Source: Sciurus carolinensis (taxonomy: Eukaryota > Chordata > Mammalia > Rodentia > Sciuridae). From it: a stretch of DNA of 64,000 nt. The notes beneath the pieces are model-generated. The model was given only the letters and a program-made list of their open reading frames with translations, ran no database searches and had not been told where the DNA came from. The translations under genes were made by a program, and so were the position numbers. The stretch spans positions 34,674,575 to 34,738,574 of the forward strand of contig NC_062221.1 in the NCBI RefSeq assembly GCF_902686445.1, read 5' to 3'. Below are positions 11,875-25,790 of this stretch, piece after piece. Numbering within the stretch: position 1 is the stretch's first letter; each line of letters opens with the position of its first letter.

Positions 11875-14523
11875 ATTAAGCAATTTAAGGGATCAAACAA
11901 CTATTTTGCTTCAGAAATTTCAGCATCTTCCAAACTACCTATTGTGTGTATGTTATATGCCACAGAGAACCCCATTCAAGACTAATAAGAGTCTCAGCTG
12001 TCAACCTTATGGAGTAAATAACTTGTAGCAGATAACCTATAGAAAACATCAATTCACATATCTTGAGAATTAACAAACAAAAGTAAAAGGATAAGTGGGA
12101 GCTACATAAAGAAGGATTTATGGATCTAACGCCTGACAGGATCCATAAAGGTCAAGACAAAGTTAGGAGTTATGGTCCCAATTGTCTCTTTCTATCTAAG
12201 AATGGGGGATTCTTTAGTGGCACAGTTGCAGTAATATAATGTGACCAGTTGCTGTTCCCAGTACTCACATTAACATAGAATTGACTTATAGATGAAGTCC
12301 CCTTGAATAGGATGGCTACCAGTTCTGGAGAGGACCAATTAAGGTCAAAATGCCACTGTCTGATATAAAGAAGTAGTTCAGTGAAGTTTACTGAAGAAGG
12401 ACTCCAATTCCCAAGACAACCATTGAAGAGTAATACATTTAGTAACAGCATTGTTCCTTTGCCATTCTCTGCTCAGAGACAACCTATTCTCTCCCTTGAG
12501 AGTGCTCACTGCTTGAGACTTATTCTGCTTATTCTCACTTCACTTCCACTTTACCTTCACTGAATTTTCTTTCATCCAAACACAAGATCCAAGGTTTGGA
12601 ATCTAAGCTCCCCACTCTTGTGTGACACCACCCCAGCAATTTCCCCCTGCTAAAGGTCATGCCCTCTTTCCTAGGTAACCCTCGTCTAATGACTAATATA
12701 AATATTCAGTCTCTTGCTTTGATTCATGCCAATTCTGAAGACTCCTGGGAGCTCCTAGCTTCCTGTAGGAGCAATAGATATTTTTGCAAATTTTGTCACA
12801 CATGCAAAACTTCATCTTAGTGTCTGTTTTCCTTACACCTTAACATGAAACAAGATACCTGTCCAATTTTGATATCAAAACATATCAGGATCAAAAGAGT
12901 TGGACTTAAAGTACTCATATGTACATATTTATCAATGTTTCCACATATTCTTTTACTTTGCTACAATGATAAAAATGTAATATCCCTTTTATTTTTAAAC
13001 AGAGGTGTTCTGCAAACTGCATTCTGTATCCAATCTCTTCTTTTACCCAAAGGAATTTAAATTAATTATCCCACTTCTCAATTCTTTTAACCTTGAACAT
13101 TCCTTATCTTAAAAACATTCTTCTCCTATCCTTCTTAGCTATCTTATTCACTCCTCCCAAAGTCAAATATTGCAAAAAGCAATTTACACTCTCTTTCTCT
13201 GCAATCTAATTTTCACACACTTACCTATGGCAAAAATGCCCAGTCAAGAAAAGTGACAAGTAGTAACTTTCTACTAAAATAAGTAATTTTAAGTGTGCAT
13301 TGTGTTTAATTCCTCTGAAACCATAATAGTTCACAGTTCCTTTACTGTGAAACTCATTTCTCCCTTGATTTCTCTGGAAATTTTTCTCTGTGAACACTTC
13401 ATCTCAATATCCTTAACCTTTTGTTTTTATTTCCATGCAATTGGAACTGACCGTGTTTCTATTCCCTTCTCATTCTAAGTAAATTTCATATAACTGACAA
13501 TAGCCTGTGTGCTGATGACAAATTTATACCATTTGTATAGACTGTATTTCTGTATTCAGAACTAAGTATCCAACTTGAAATTTCTACCTATATTTGATGA
13601 TCATGTAGATCTCACAATTTATATGCCAAAGGAACCATTTCATCATTCTTTCTTCCAAATGTGGACATTTCCTTCAACAGCCTGCTACAATAAATACCAT
13701 ATTATTTGGACACTATTTATTTTATAACAGGATAGCTATAAAGTATTTTATTTATTTTCCCCAATCACAAAGATCCATCAGGAACTTAATTAACTATTAG
13801 TTTGTCTTCTCTCATCTCCCTTTCTTGCCACCTGTTTAAAATTATGCCCCTGAGATTTCACTTGGTACTACTTTTAAATTTTCCTCCATGCATACATCAT
13901 TTCCAATTCTCCCAAACATCCTCAATACTGACATTAGATGATTTATTTCCTAATATTTAAAGTAACTCCTATGAATAAAATCTTATGATTTTATTAAGTC
14001 CTAATTCTTTACCAGGGCATATAATTCTTTCCCCTTCTTATAGGCAAAAAGCACTTTCAAAAAAGAAAAAAAAAAATGAAAACTTGTAGCCTTAAAACTT
14101 CCCTTTGTCACATCTATATCTTTTTGACTGTTATAATCCTCTACACGGGATTTTTTTTTCTATATCTGTTTCAATTTGCTACTAGGAAACTTTGTTCATC
14201 ATAATCTTTCTCAACTCAAAAGTGTTAAATATTATCAGTATATCCCAATTGCTTGATCGAGGGTGTTATACATCTGAAGAATTTCCACTTATCATTATCA
14301 TCTTTTATTTTCTTGCCTATTCTATAGCCAATCCTAGAGGTCAGGGCATTACATTTTGCATATGTAGAATCCTCATGCCTAATTTAGAAGTTTCAGTAAG
14401 ACTGATAAAAAGAAATACAGGGGAAAAAAAGATAACTAAAAGAAGTCAACTTGGAATATCTAAGAATTAGACTTACTACAGAACCCTCGTGAACTAATTA
14501 CTTCCCGAAGTCCTTATCTCTAT
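11875..14523. other. Unassigned AT-rich DNA
   Basis: No gene or clear repeat is seen. 14,470-14,510 has a short phrase ('ctcgtgaactaattacttcc') resembling fragments of MaLR/MER-type repeats. The frames at 12,170-12,451 and 14,192-14,470 carry no recognisable protein signal. Confidence 0.45.
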
Positions 14524-14638
14524 ATTTTTTGAGATGGAGTTTCACTATATTGCTCAAACTGCCCTAGAACTCCTGCTCCTCTTCCTTTATTCTCTGTTAG
14601 ATGGGATTACAGCTACATGCCACTGCACCAAGTTAGGT
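14524..14638 (-). repeat. B1/Alu-like SINE monomer
   Basis: On the plus strand, 'tttttgagatggagtttcac' leads to 'gggattacagctacatgcca', the reversed layout of a 7SL-derived B1 monomer. It is diverged and has no ID half. Confidence 0.75.
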
Positions 14639-15189
14639 CTTACCTCTATGCCATCACCTTGGAGGTGAGTTAACATATGAATTTTGAAAACCTATTTATA
14701 TTCAAGTCATAGAAAATGACCACCAGGTGTATAAAAAGTTGTTCAACATAAAAAATTATCAGAAATGTAAAAACCTAACGCACAAAGATATATAATATCA
14801 CACCTCTAGGAACTACTATCGTAAAAAATAAAATTATCATCACATTTCTTATAAATGATTTTACTCTCAGAAAAATTCTAAATTTATGGCTCATAAAATG
14901 TCTTTAAAAATATTTTTAAAATTTACCAACTTATAAATATATATATAAACATATATAGTCTATTTTGTCTTCTATAATTGAATGAATCTGAGTTATCTAT
15001 TTAAAATTATTTTGCTATAAAATATGAATAAAAATCTTACAAATATGCATACAAGTGATTTCTTAAAAGTTTGTATTTTGGCAAATGAGTTGCAATCATA
15101 TTAGTATAAATTATTTTTTTAAGACTAAGATGGAGTCTAAAATAAATACAATGTAGGATATGCTCTTATCTATTTACCATAAGTGGTAC

Positions 15190-15625
15190 ATAGTTATTAC
15201 AATGACCAATGGACCACATCTCTCTGTGTCAACATCATTCTATAGCCCCTTTACCATGTTGACCTGGAATTTATCATGTGACTTGTTTGGGCCAATGGGA
15301 GAGTATCATTTTATTTGGGCTTTATTCTTTGTTGCTATGCAAGACTTCCAGTTGGAAATGCCCTCACTGTATAGTGGAATATAGAACTCATGGAACATAG
15401 AGTCTGTCCCTACTATGATCCTGAAGACCAACACTTCTTCTAATAAATAGATTAACTGAAAACTGGCTGCAACTTTGTGAGTCACCCCAAATGTTAACAG
15501 CAAAATTTCTCAGCTGAGACTAGTCCAGATTTCTGACCTACACCATTGCAAACAATAAAAGACCTTTATTTTAATCTGTTAAGTTTTGGGTCATTTATTA
15601 TGCAGTATTAAGTAATGGGTATACT
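15190..15625 (+). repeat. MLT1-type MaLR LTR
   Basis: Key phrases are 'catgtgacttgtttgggcca atggg' (about 15,276) and the 3' end 'ctgttaagttttgggtcatt tattatgcag' (about 15,577), both typical of MLT1 LTRs as I recall them, with an AATAAA at about 15,554. It is a solitary LTR with no flanking internal region. Confidence 0.75.
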
Positions 15626-17728
15626 GTATATCTTTCTTAAATTTTATTTGAGAAAGCACTTTCAAAGCTGCCAATTAATTACAAATATACCAGCTTTTGC
15701 TAAGGACAACAGCAAGCATCCTGAATTGTCTATATGCCTACATGATCAAAGGACAGTTTTAATTGGAATGATAGTGATTTTATAAACATGATCTCCTTAA
15801 ATTCTCCCTGCTGGAACTACCAGTATGAGTTCTAATAATAGAAACACTCCTGATGCTATGCATTTCTAGCTACTAGTAACAAACTAGATACAAGTTAATT
15901 TATTTCAATTTAGCTGCTACAATAGCTACTAGATGGTAAGATACTTTAATAATTTAGATTGGACTGAATCTCCTATTAGGGAAACTTATTAATACTACTA
16001 AAAGCCCTAAATTGCTCCACTTTCCAATAAATGGCTTTGCCAAATTGAGGTAATGTAGATTGAATACTTTTAGAAACATTAAATGTTTTCACTGACTCAT
16101 GTTGACTATTTTAGAAATACACATATTTAATTTTTAAAAATAATTTGAAAGCTGAATCATTTAAAATTAATGTTTCTTGCCATTTTCTGAGAAAATTCAA
16201 TCAATGGGGCTATTACAAACAGGTTTAAATATTTTTTAAAAAATTAATTTCTTCAATATATTTTCTTTTTTAAAAATTTCAAAACATCCTAATTGGTGAT
16301 TTCATTTATTTATTGTGCTGTGTGAACACTGATCACGTACATCAGTGATACGTCGTATCAGTGGCACTGGAGAATTTTTATATGAGGGGTATATAACTTA
16401 GACAACAAAAGTTTATAAATAATTAATATTCAAGAAAAGTTCAGGGCACCTGTAGAAGAAGCAAATTCAAAGTTTACTGAAGGAAAAGATTTATAAGCTA
16501 AAAATGACTTATACATGCAGATAAATAAGTTTGATCATATTCCAGTCAAAATTAATGAAAAATGAAAACAATGCTCATTATAAAGAAAATTCTAAACAGA
16601 AATAGAAAACAAATAGTAGTTCAAAAATTGAGGCAGAAAATAGTTTCCTACAAAAGCATAGAATTATGCTGGATTCAGACTTATCCCCAATAATCCTGTG
16701 CAGAAGTTCATTTATTCTGTCTTCCAGATAGTTGAACAAATTGTATTCTTTATACCATAAAGTGACACAATATGAAGCACTGTGTGGAATCTAAAGGATG
16801 AATAAAATATGAGCCCTGCCTTAGAATCTCTTAATATGATGATGAAATACAGACATGAAAGTCTCTGGATAGCAGAATATAAGATAATAGTAAGCTATAG
16901 AGGAGAGAAAATGAGAAGTTTTGAAATTATTCACAGAGAAATAACTTTTCATCTTCCCTTTCTCCATCTCTGTTGATAATGAGGAAAATCAGAGGACATT
17001 CCTAAAAGAAAACATAACCTGGATGAAAAAATTTGAGCTGGAAATTGCAAAGTTCGAAATGATTGAAAGTCCCTTTGAGCTGTAGAGAGTGGAAAAAACT
17101 CCCTAAGTGGTCAGTAAGAGGTCCTCAATGTGTTTCAAGAACATATCGGTGTTGATATCATTAAACCTCAAGGAAACCACAATGTTTAGAATGATTTCTG
17201 GCCACTTGTGGATGAACTTACCCAAGTGTGGTGTCATTACTACTGACTTCTTTCCATATCTGATTATAGAGACAAAAATGTGATGTCCTAAGGTAGAACT
17301 AGAATAAAAACTGAAATTACTGAAGGTTGTGATGGAAGGTTCACAATTCATTTTGTAAAAAGAAAAAAAAAGGAATCATGTACATATTTTAAGCAAAGTT
17401 TTGATATGATTAATATGTTATTTTTAAACAACCAGATTGTAAATAATGTAGAAGACCAACTGAAACAGAGAAGTTCATTTACCAGAGAAGTACTGGACAG
17501 CAAGACTAGCGGGTGTGATTTAAGGGCTACTCTGATGGAATAACAGGGAATGATAGGTCAGAGATATTATTTAAAGGAGTATGGATAAAGTCCAGGTAAT
17601 ACTTAGAAATATAAAAAATATGCAAAATGTAATGCTGTTGGACAGCTTTGTTTTATTGGAATTTAATTTCTAAAAAAGCACTCTCTCAAGATGTTCTATA
17701 AGTGTGCATACAGTTAAAAGATCCATGA
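15626..17728. other. Unassigned DNA, one short inverted repeat
   Basis: Mostly AT-rich with no gene. 16,740-16,910 resembles the 3' part of an old L2/MIR-class repeat, but only weakly. A compact CpG-bearing inverted repeat lies at 16,328-16,360. The minus-strand frame at 17,103-17,351 is unremarkable. Confidence 0.4.
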
Positions 17729-17850
17729 AGCTGGGTGTTGTGGTATTTGCCAGTAACCCAGCTGCTGGAGAGACAGAGTGAGGAGGATTGTGAGTTTGAC
17801 ATCATCCTGGGTAACTTAGAAAGGACTTATCTAAAAAAAAATTTAAAAAG
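17729..17850 (+). repeat. B1-like SINE monomer, A-tailed
   Basis: It begins 'gctgggtgttgtggtatttg', passes 'gaggaggattgtgagtttga', and ends in an A-rich tail. It is a decayed copy. Confidence 0.7.
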
Positions 17851-18817
17851 ATGAAAATAATTCTGATCCAAAAATCTCTATAAAATATCTAACAGTTAAT
17901 ATAGATCTAAGAGAAGAATATAAAAGCCCATGTCTCTAACTCTTTTAGCATATTTTTGATAACATCAGTTTTATTTTCCATCAGATATCACATTACTACT
18001 GGATTAATAAAAAGGAAGAGAGTAAAATCTTTATTAAATTTTTTAGTATGTTACTAAACCTCATTTGTAAATTTGCAGATAGCAATATCAGAAACTGACA
18101 TTTTAAATGTTATGAGCATCCAGTAAAACAAAACATCTCAGAAAATGTAAACATATGTTTTCTTTGTCCTAATAAATTAGATGTTTCATTGTGAGCATGG
18201 TGTATAGTCTAAATTTTCGAAGAACTTTTGCTACCCCCAAGGAGGAAGAGATGACAGGTCTTAAAATGATCAGTTTGGAGAAATATCTTTCTTAAAACAG
18301 AACCTCCTCTAACTACAGTTTATGGCTTCATCCCAATTCCCAAATGATATAGTACCATGACTAATAATATCTTTTCAGAAATGATATCTCTACCTTAGTT
18401 TTTACAGCATTATTTCACTTACTATCACATTGAATTTTAGAAATCCCATCATGTGTTTCCACACCAAGATCCTTAAATAATAGTTTATTTGCATCTGAAA
18501 AACAAAAGTTTCTGTGTATTTTGAAAAAGTAAAATTTTATGTTTAAAGTTTATGTGCTTTAAAACTAAATCACAGAATTCTAAGGCACTGAAGAGCTCTT
18601 TGTAAAAGCTATTTCTTGTGCTGGAAGTATTTAATAATTGTTCAGTGATCTAAAAGTTTTGTCAGTCAAACGTAAAATATAGAATGATATTTCTTAGAAA
18701 CCACTGTAATTTGTGAGCATGTCTTCAATCCTTGTTGTGAATGTTTGGTAACTTTTAGTTTTGGATAAAAACTCTAAGTTTAGAGATGTAAGTTTTGTAA
18801 GGATTTAAAATAATTTT
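17851..18817. other. Unassigned AT-rich DNA
   Basis: I see no gene, SINE or LTR in this stretch. Confidence 0.45.
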
Positions 18818-19198
18818 AGTTGTCACTAAGAAAAATAACTGAGAAAAACAACTTAGAAAAGAAGATTTATTTGGGCTCACAGTTTCAGAGGTTTACTCCA
18901 TGGTCAACTGGCTCCATTTCTTTGGGCCTAAGGTGAGGCAGAACATCATGGTAGAAGAGTGTGATAGAGGAAAACTCATCTCATGGCAGCCAATAAGCAC
19001 ACAGAGAGTATGTAAGAGAGAAAGGGACCAGGAATAAGATATAATCCCCAAAGCACACCTCCATGACCTACTTTCTGCAATTAAACTCCTCTGTCTACAG
19101 TTTCCACCACATTCTAGTAGCCTGTTCTCCATCTCTGAACTTTGATGTACTGGGGGCCAAGATACTTTGTGGTACATTCCAGATTCAAACATTAACAG
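18818..19198 (-). repeat. MaLR-type LTR
   Basis: This is the reverse complement of the family at 3,342-3,745: 'aaagaagatttatttgggct cacagtttcagagg', 'ggcctaaggtgaggcagaac atcatgg', 'catgacctactttctgcaat'. The distal part (after about 19,100) is diverged. An L1 3' end follows at 19,262. Confidence 0.6.
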
Positions 19199-19261
19199 TA
19201 AGCTCTGTAAATGCTTGTTAATTGTAATGTACTTAAGGGAAAGAAGACTCAATTTTTTCCT

Positions 19262-20290
19262 ATATGAATTTGTCTCTTAAAAATATGCACTCAAACTAAA
19301 AAGCTTCTTTTCAGCAAAAGAAGCAATAATGTGAAGAGAGAGCCTACAGATTGGGAGAAAATTTTTACCTCATGCACCTCAGATAAAGCATTAATCTCTA
19401 GGATATATAAAGAACTCAAAAATCTCAACACCAAACAAACAAATAACCCAACCAATAAATGGGCTAAGAAATGAACAGACACTTCAAAGAAGAAGATATG
19501 TAATTGATCAACAAATATATGAAAAAAAATGTTCAGCATCTCTAGCAAATAGAGAAATGTAAATCAAAACTACTCTAAGGTTTCATCTCACTCCAATCAG
19601 AATGGCAATTATCAAGAATACAAACAACAATAAATATTGGTGAGTATGTGGGGAAAAGGTACACTCATACATTGCTGGTGGAACTGCAAATTGGTGCAAC
19701 CACTTTGGAAAGCAGTATGGAGATTCTTCAGAAAACTTGGAATGGAACCACTATTTGACCCAGTTATTCCACTCCTCAGTTTATAGACAAAGGACTTAAA
19801 ATCAACATACTACATGACACAGTCACATCAATGTTTACAGCAGCTCAATTCACAATACCCTTCAACAGATGAATAGATAAAGAAAATCTGGTATATATAT
19901 ACAATGGAATATTACTCAGCTTTAAAGAAGAATGAAATAATGGTATTTGCTGGTAAATGGATGGAGTTAGAGAATATCGTGCTAAGTGAAATAAGTCAAA
20001 TCCAAAAAAATAAAGACTGAATGTTTTCTCTGATTTGCGGAAGCTAATTCACAATAAGGGGAGTGGGGGATAGGGAAGAATAGATTATTTTATATCAGGT
20101 AGAGGGGGGTGAAGGGAGGGTAAGGATTATGGGGGAAGGAATGATAGTAGTAGAATGAAACAGACATTATTACCTCATGTACATGTATGACTGCATGACC
20201 AATGTGATCCTCCAATATGTATAATCTATAAAGATGTATAAATGTATTTTACTGTCATGTACAACTAATTAGAAATTGAAAAAAAAAATT
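19262..20290 (+). repeat. L1 3' fragment (ORF2 C-terminus plus 3' UTR)
   Basis: 5'-truncated L1. The ORF2 tail is visible by text shared with the minus-strand L1 at 36.3-37.1 kb ('tacattgctggtggaactgc', 'acaatggaatattactcagc', 'ggatggagttagagaatatc'). A purine-rich 3' UTR (20,055-20,145) follows, and the element ends in an A-run at 20,279-20,289. Frameshifts and stops break the frame. Its 3' UTR differs from that of the 35.97 kb element, so it belongs to another subfamily. Confidence 0.85.
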
Positions 20291-21020
20291 GTTGTCTTAG
20301 CTAATGACTGGTGATATTTAGCAAAATGTTTAATGTATTTGATTTATACTTTTATTCCTCTTTCTGAAAATATAATTAATTTTTAAACAAGGACAATATA
20401 ATTCATGTTCTTGGGGAAATATAACAAAATTTAAAAGCATTTCAAGACAACTTTGGTAAAATATTGTAGTTTTTATTGTAAAACGCACAATGCAAAATAT
20501 CTGTAGGGTAAAGGACCTAAGACTGATCAAAAACTGATACTATTTTGTTATATAAAATGTGACTATTATAAACGTGAATTCAAAAAAATTTCTGGTTTCT
20601 CCTTGCTTAGTTACCTCTCCATAAAACATATGAGCACAATATAGTATAGAATATTATTTCTGGGATTTAAAATCAATAAAAAGTAAAATTAAAAATGAAC
20701 TAACATGATATACGAATAATCATAGATGTGTGATTAAGAAATCATAAACATAGTAAGCATATAAAAATTCTAATACTAACTTCCATTTTCTTTTAGTAGT
20801 AGGGTAATTAGTGAATTTCTTTGCTGTTTTGTTGTGTTAATGTCTTAACCATGGTTTTCATTGAGTCACTGTTCCTGTCCCCATGTGATACAAACCTAAA
20901 CAAGTATCTGCTTATACATTTTTCCTAGTATATGCAAACATTCTAACTTTTTCACATATTATGAAAATAACTGTCAATTTTTATATGCCAGGCACTGATA
21001 AATTTACTGGAAATACAATC
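20291..21020. other. Unassigned AT-rich DNA
   Basis: I see no gene or clear repeat. Confidence 0.45.
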
Positions 21021-21021
21021 A

Positions 21022-21140
21022 TTACCCTACTTGTAAGATGGGGATGAATGTACATTCCTCAAATTGTTGCATGGGTAACTCTAGGTGCTAAAAACAATAT
21101 CTGGTACTTAGTAACCCTCATATATGTGATGCTTAAGATA
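21022..21140 (+). repeat. MIR SINE fragment
   Basis: 'cttgtaagatggggatgaat', then 'aacaatatctggtacttagt' and 'aaccctcatatatg', follow the order of the MIR core and 3' part ('tctgtaaaatggggataat...cctggcacatagtaagcgctca' as recalled). It is ancient and diverged. Confidence 0.55.
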
Positions 21141-23645
21141 TTTGTGGCGAAGACAGCCTTTACAGAAATAAAAATACAACTAATATATCCAACACAGGGA
21201 GTAACAAATTGTCAATTGTGCTTCAGAGAGTAAAGAAAGTCAGAGGAGCATTCCCTGTGGATGGCATAAAATATGGTCCCTTATTAATTTCAATTTCCTA
21301 GAAGCTGAGGATGAGCAAGGAGTAGGCGCCTTATGATGAGCTCCAAAAGACAAACACTTCATATCCTCAGTCTCTCTGCCTCCATTGCCTTCTTTTCCTT
21401 ACTTTTCCTCTTCCTCTTCTTATATTCCAGAGTCTTGATTCTATTTCCACAAATATTCTGCAATTTTACTTCTCAGACCAAAATTAGGAATCTCAAAAGA
21501 ATATCAAATTCTTGACAAGTGCGAAGTGGTCTATGATTCCATCTGCCATGACATTTTGTACAGTGATTATCATCATCACTGGAAAAAACAGTAAACTTAA
21601 AGAATCAAAATGGTTTGTCTGGAGAAAAATCTTAATAAAGTCACTGACACAAAGTTTTTCAAGTACTCAACTAAAAATCTCTCCACATTCCACTTCTTAG
21701 TACTTCTAACACTTTTTTGGATTATTTTGTGACCTAGGAAGAATGGGTAAAATTGCTTATGGTTGATTTAAATGATGTTGATAAACCATATCTATACAAA
21801 TTTATATAGATTTCAGTATTCCAAGTAGACTTTCTCAATTATAATCATATATAATGCTGAAAGATTAAACTTACAAAAGTATAATTTAAAGATATACAGG
21901 ATATTTTTATTACCAAAGAGTACATTTCAATCTTGTAGTCAAATTGTTTCAGTTTTTCAAAATTTAATTGTCATTTGTATAAGTATGGTCACTTATTAAT
22001 TAAGGTTGCCTAAAATTAGTTTTCTGAACTCATCATGCATTTTTTGAAATTGGTGCTAACATTCCCTAAGTTATCTATGTTTAGCCCGTTGCACTAGCTT
22101 TCATGGGCCTCCATATGCATATTAAATGTCATCTCCTCTAAGAATTTGTTGATCTGACTGACTTGATACAAATAGCATTCTATTTATGGTGTTGGTAACC
22201 CATAGTTTATATTTCTTAATTGAAATGTTTCATAAACAAAACAGTCTAGTTCAAAGAATAGAAACTGAGATCTTACTGGTTTTGATTTAGTCTTGACTTT
22301 TCATGTATAACTGCTTAATATTGAACAAGGGTATGAATATTTCCTAACTTTATTTTCTTCTTCTTTTAAACTTTTTATTTTTTTTATTCTTAACACAGAT
22401 ACTAGCATATTTCTGAAAAATTTACCTTACACATTCATATTTATTCTTATAAAATCTCCCTTACTAAATTTTGAAATCATTAAAGAAATAACTTGTACTA
22501 TTCCATTTTGTTTTCATACCATTGACAAGTTTTAAAAATTCACACACAAAAGAGTGTGTTTTCTGTTCAGATTCACATATCTACAATTTTGGAATATTTA
22601 TTTGTTTATTAGCTATTTTGGCAGACCAAAGGGAAGTCTTTTGGAGTCATTAGGGCCCTTGAAACATAGATGAAATCACAGAGGATGCACACATACCTAT
22701 GAAGGCTGTGTACAGGGCACATTTAGAATGATGAATAAAGCAATATATTGTTGTTGTTGGTGTTCATTGGTGAATACCTCATAAAATGCTCCTTTTTATT
22801 TACAAAGATAATTCATAGCAAAATTTAAACACACACACATACACACACACACACATATATATCTGGTTTCTTTCATGAAGATCAAATCAGCTAGAAAAAA
22901 ACCTGATTTTGGCATTAAATTTTTATTTAATTTCATTAAAACCTTACCATAATCTTAGAAAGCTTTCTAGAATTTCAAGTAAATAAAATTAGTAATTGAA
23001 TTCTTTTATAAGACATGTTAGAAAAAATAACAAAAATCTCTTCTAACATGGTGAAAGCTGTTCTATTAAGTTTATTGTTTATAAATATCCAGTTACAAAA
23101 TAGGTACAATTCCAATTGTCTTTCTTTGCCTTTGGTGTTAATGTAGGTCTGAGAGGAGTTTAATCTCATTGTCAGAGTTTACTTCAAATGGCTTTGTTGT
23201 AATAGGTTTAGAGTAGCTTAGGGTCATCATCCATTACTGAGATATCACTCCACCTAAGCTAACAATTACAACTCCCTTAGTAGAATAATGGAACACACCA
23301 CAACGTACAGGAAACTAGTTCCATCTGAAATTAAGGTATTAGTAGAAGGCAATTTACACATGGGAATCATGAAAGTGTTTCAGTCAAACATTCTTGATAA
23401 CAGCCTCTTTGTATTGAAATAATTCATTGTATATCATAGTTTTCTTTTGTTTTAGAAATTTGTAATGGGCTTGAAAAAGACAATAAGGTTATTTCTTTGG
23501 CCATAATTGTACGTACTTACACGAAGCAATGATTCTAGAGCATGATGTTCTACTTTAATTTTTAACAACAGGTATGAAAACATAGCTCAAGCTATGTGTC
23601 TAGAATCTTAAAGAACTCAGGTAGACTAAGTATAAAGTTAATTTT
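21141..23645. other. Unassigned AT-rich DNA with a short (CA)n run
   Basis: No gene is seen. A (CA)n/(TA)n microsatellite lies at 22,829-22,862. Small open frames at 21,333-21,700 have no recognisable features. Confidence 0.45.
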
Positions 23646-23647
23646 TC

Positions 23648-23738
23648 AATGTTGATGGCACTGGAGATCAAACCCAAGGCCTTGCATGTGCTAGGCATAC
23701 ACTCTGCCACTTGTCTACATCCCTAGCCTCTATAAAGC
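23648..23738 (-). repeat. ID-type SINE
   Basis: The reversed tRNA-derived body reads 'ggagatcaaacccaaggcct tgcatgtgctaggca' and ends 'tctacatccctagcc'. The inverted B-box-like 'gatcaaaccc' marks the tRNA-Ala ancestry. It is a SINE, not a tRNA gene. Confidence 0.75.
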
Positions 23739-25540
23739 TAAATTTGTTCCCTACTATCATTTTGCAGGCCTATATTTGTGTTTATTTGATGATGTGTGTA
23801 TTAACAGGTATCTGTAAAATTGAAAACCAGCATATATTTAAAACATTTCTCAAATATACAACAGACAATATTTTTAGCAAAACTGAATAGAGAATGACAC
23901 ATGAAATTGCAAGAGCCTAAATTTCTTTAAAAAATCACTAGTTAGGCAGAATATTTTTCTTTGTTTTTTACCTTTTATTGTGGCTTAATGAATAAAATTG
24001 TATGTATTTAAAATATACAATCTGATTTTGATTAACATTGTAAAATTTTTCTGAAAAAGTATTTCACCTATACTCAAAAGCATATGCACATATTTGCATA
24101 TAATTAGCATTTAAATAAAATTGAATAATTTAGTTTATAAAATAGGCAGATGCATCTTTGTCAATTTAATAAATATTAAACCACAACTTCCTACCTAATA
24201 ACTTCTCTGAGAAATAAACTATGATAATCAAGATATGTTAGCCAATATTAATCCTCAAAAATATCAGTTTCATACTAGAAGACTTAGAAATTATGATACA
24301 AAATGTTCAAATTATGATATATATTACTACAGAAATTCATTCTAAAGAGTTTTCAAGATGCTTAAGAGATGATATAAATATCCATTTGTTATCCTCACAC
24401 CCATATTCTCTATATAACATTTGTTTTTCTACCCACTGATATGTCATCATTTAATAAATAGGGCATTCAAAATTATATAATAAAAATAGATTTTACATTT
24501 TCCCACAAATCTTATTGTCAACAGATGGCAATAAAATTCTTTGCAGTTATTCCTTCCTTCTCTTTTGTTACCCTTTCCTGATAAAAGTTTCATAAAACAG
24601 TAAGGTTATTTATATCTGAAAAGTTCTGTATTTCTGCCATTATAATTTTTCATGTCAATATAGGCCAGCTATGGGGGAGGTATAGCATGACATTGCTTTA
24701 TTAATGCTGACACTTTCCCTGTGGATTGAAGGAGTTTTCATCCTGTGTGTATAAAGAGGCACGTTATTAGCATTCAGATACCGTTTCTCCATCAACTAAT
24801 CCACTTCAAAATATTTGCATGAAATCAAATTTGCTTACCAGTCAGCTACATATAAAATATAATTTACAGACTTGGGTTCACATTAGTGAAGTTCAGTTAT
24901 TTAGAGCATAGAATTATCAGTCAGTCTCATTACCAAGGGAAGACAGGTAGTGAATTCCACAGGCACTGTCACTTTGCCTGTCCTAAGTTGATTTATACAC
25001 AGTGTATTTCAGATGCTTAAAAATATGTTGAACTTGGAGTCTTTCTGATAAAGTTGGAAATATTAAGATTTGAAATTTGTCATTTATATGATTTTATGAA
25101 GTGGATGGCTTTTCCCTTATGAAATGTACATAGTAAAAGTTTAGCCCCCTGAATTTGAACAGGTTTGAGATTGACACCTAGTTATCTAAATAAGATATGT
25201 TCAATTACTTCAAAGGTTTACATAAGAAAATGCTTAAACTATAAATACAACTTAAGTAACTACAATATCTGTTTACACTTGTATTTTAATGTAAATAATT
25301 GCCTAGATTATCAATTTACTATATAGAAATCTACCAAAAAAATGACCAGTAAAACCTCATTATGTGTCAGCAGTTCTGAGTTTTTCGCAAGAAAGAAATT
25401 TTTCTTTTCAATCATTAAAAAACTAATCACCATTTAAAAGAATTCAAAGAAAATTAACTTTGTATTGAAGAAATACTAATAGAGTCATTAAGATATCCAA
25501 AAGTAATAAAGGAAATGTAATTTTAAAACATCTAAGAATT
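23739..25540. other. Non-repetitive-looking AT-rich DNA
   Basis: I see no gene and no transposon. 24,650-25,000 looks of more even composition than its surroundings and is free of recognised repeats; see the findings. Confidence 0.4.
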
Positions 25541-25667
25541 AAGCCAGTTATGGTTGCTCCTGTCTTGTAATTCCAGTTATTTGGGAGGCTAAAGCAGAAG
25601 GAACTCTAGTTTGAGGCCTACCTGGGCAACACAGTGCAACCCCATTTCAAACAATAACAACAAATAC

Positions 25668-25668
<1 letters not shown>
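25541..25668 (+). repeat. B1/Alu-like SINE monomer
   Basis: It begins 'agccagttatggttgctcct', passes 'tgtaattccagttatttggg aggct', and ends 'cctgggcaacacagtgcaac cccatttcaa' with an A-rich tail that runs straight into a GT array. Confidence 0.75.
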
Positions 25669-25709
<41 letters not shown>

Positions 25710-25790
25710 ACGTGTGTACATATGTGTATATATTTAGGTACATATGTATGTACATATGTGGTTTATATATATATATGTATATATAAGCTT
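25669..25790. repeat. (GT)n/(TA)n microsatellite
   Basis: A run of about 16 GT units (25,676-25,708), followed by alternating 'acatatgtgtatata'-type purine-pyrimidine sequence. It probably grew from the tail of the preceding SINE. Confidence 0.9.

Noticed and set aside
17103..17351. Possible ribosomal-protein retrocopy; the plus strand contains KCGVI-like text
   Set aside because: Only about five residues in a row resemble a known protein and the flanks do not follow, so chance is likelier.
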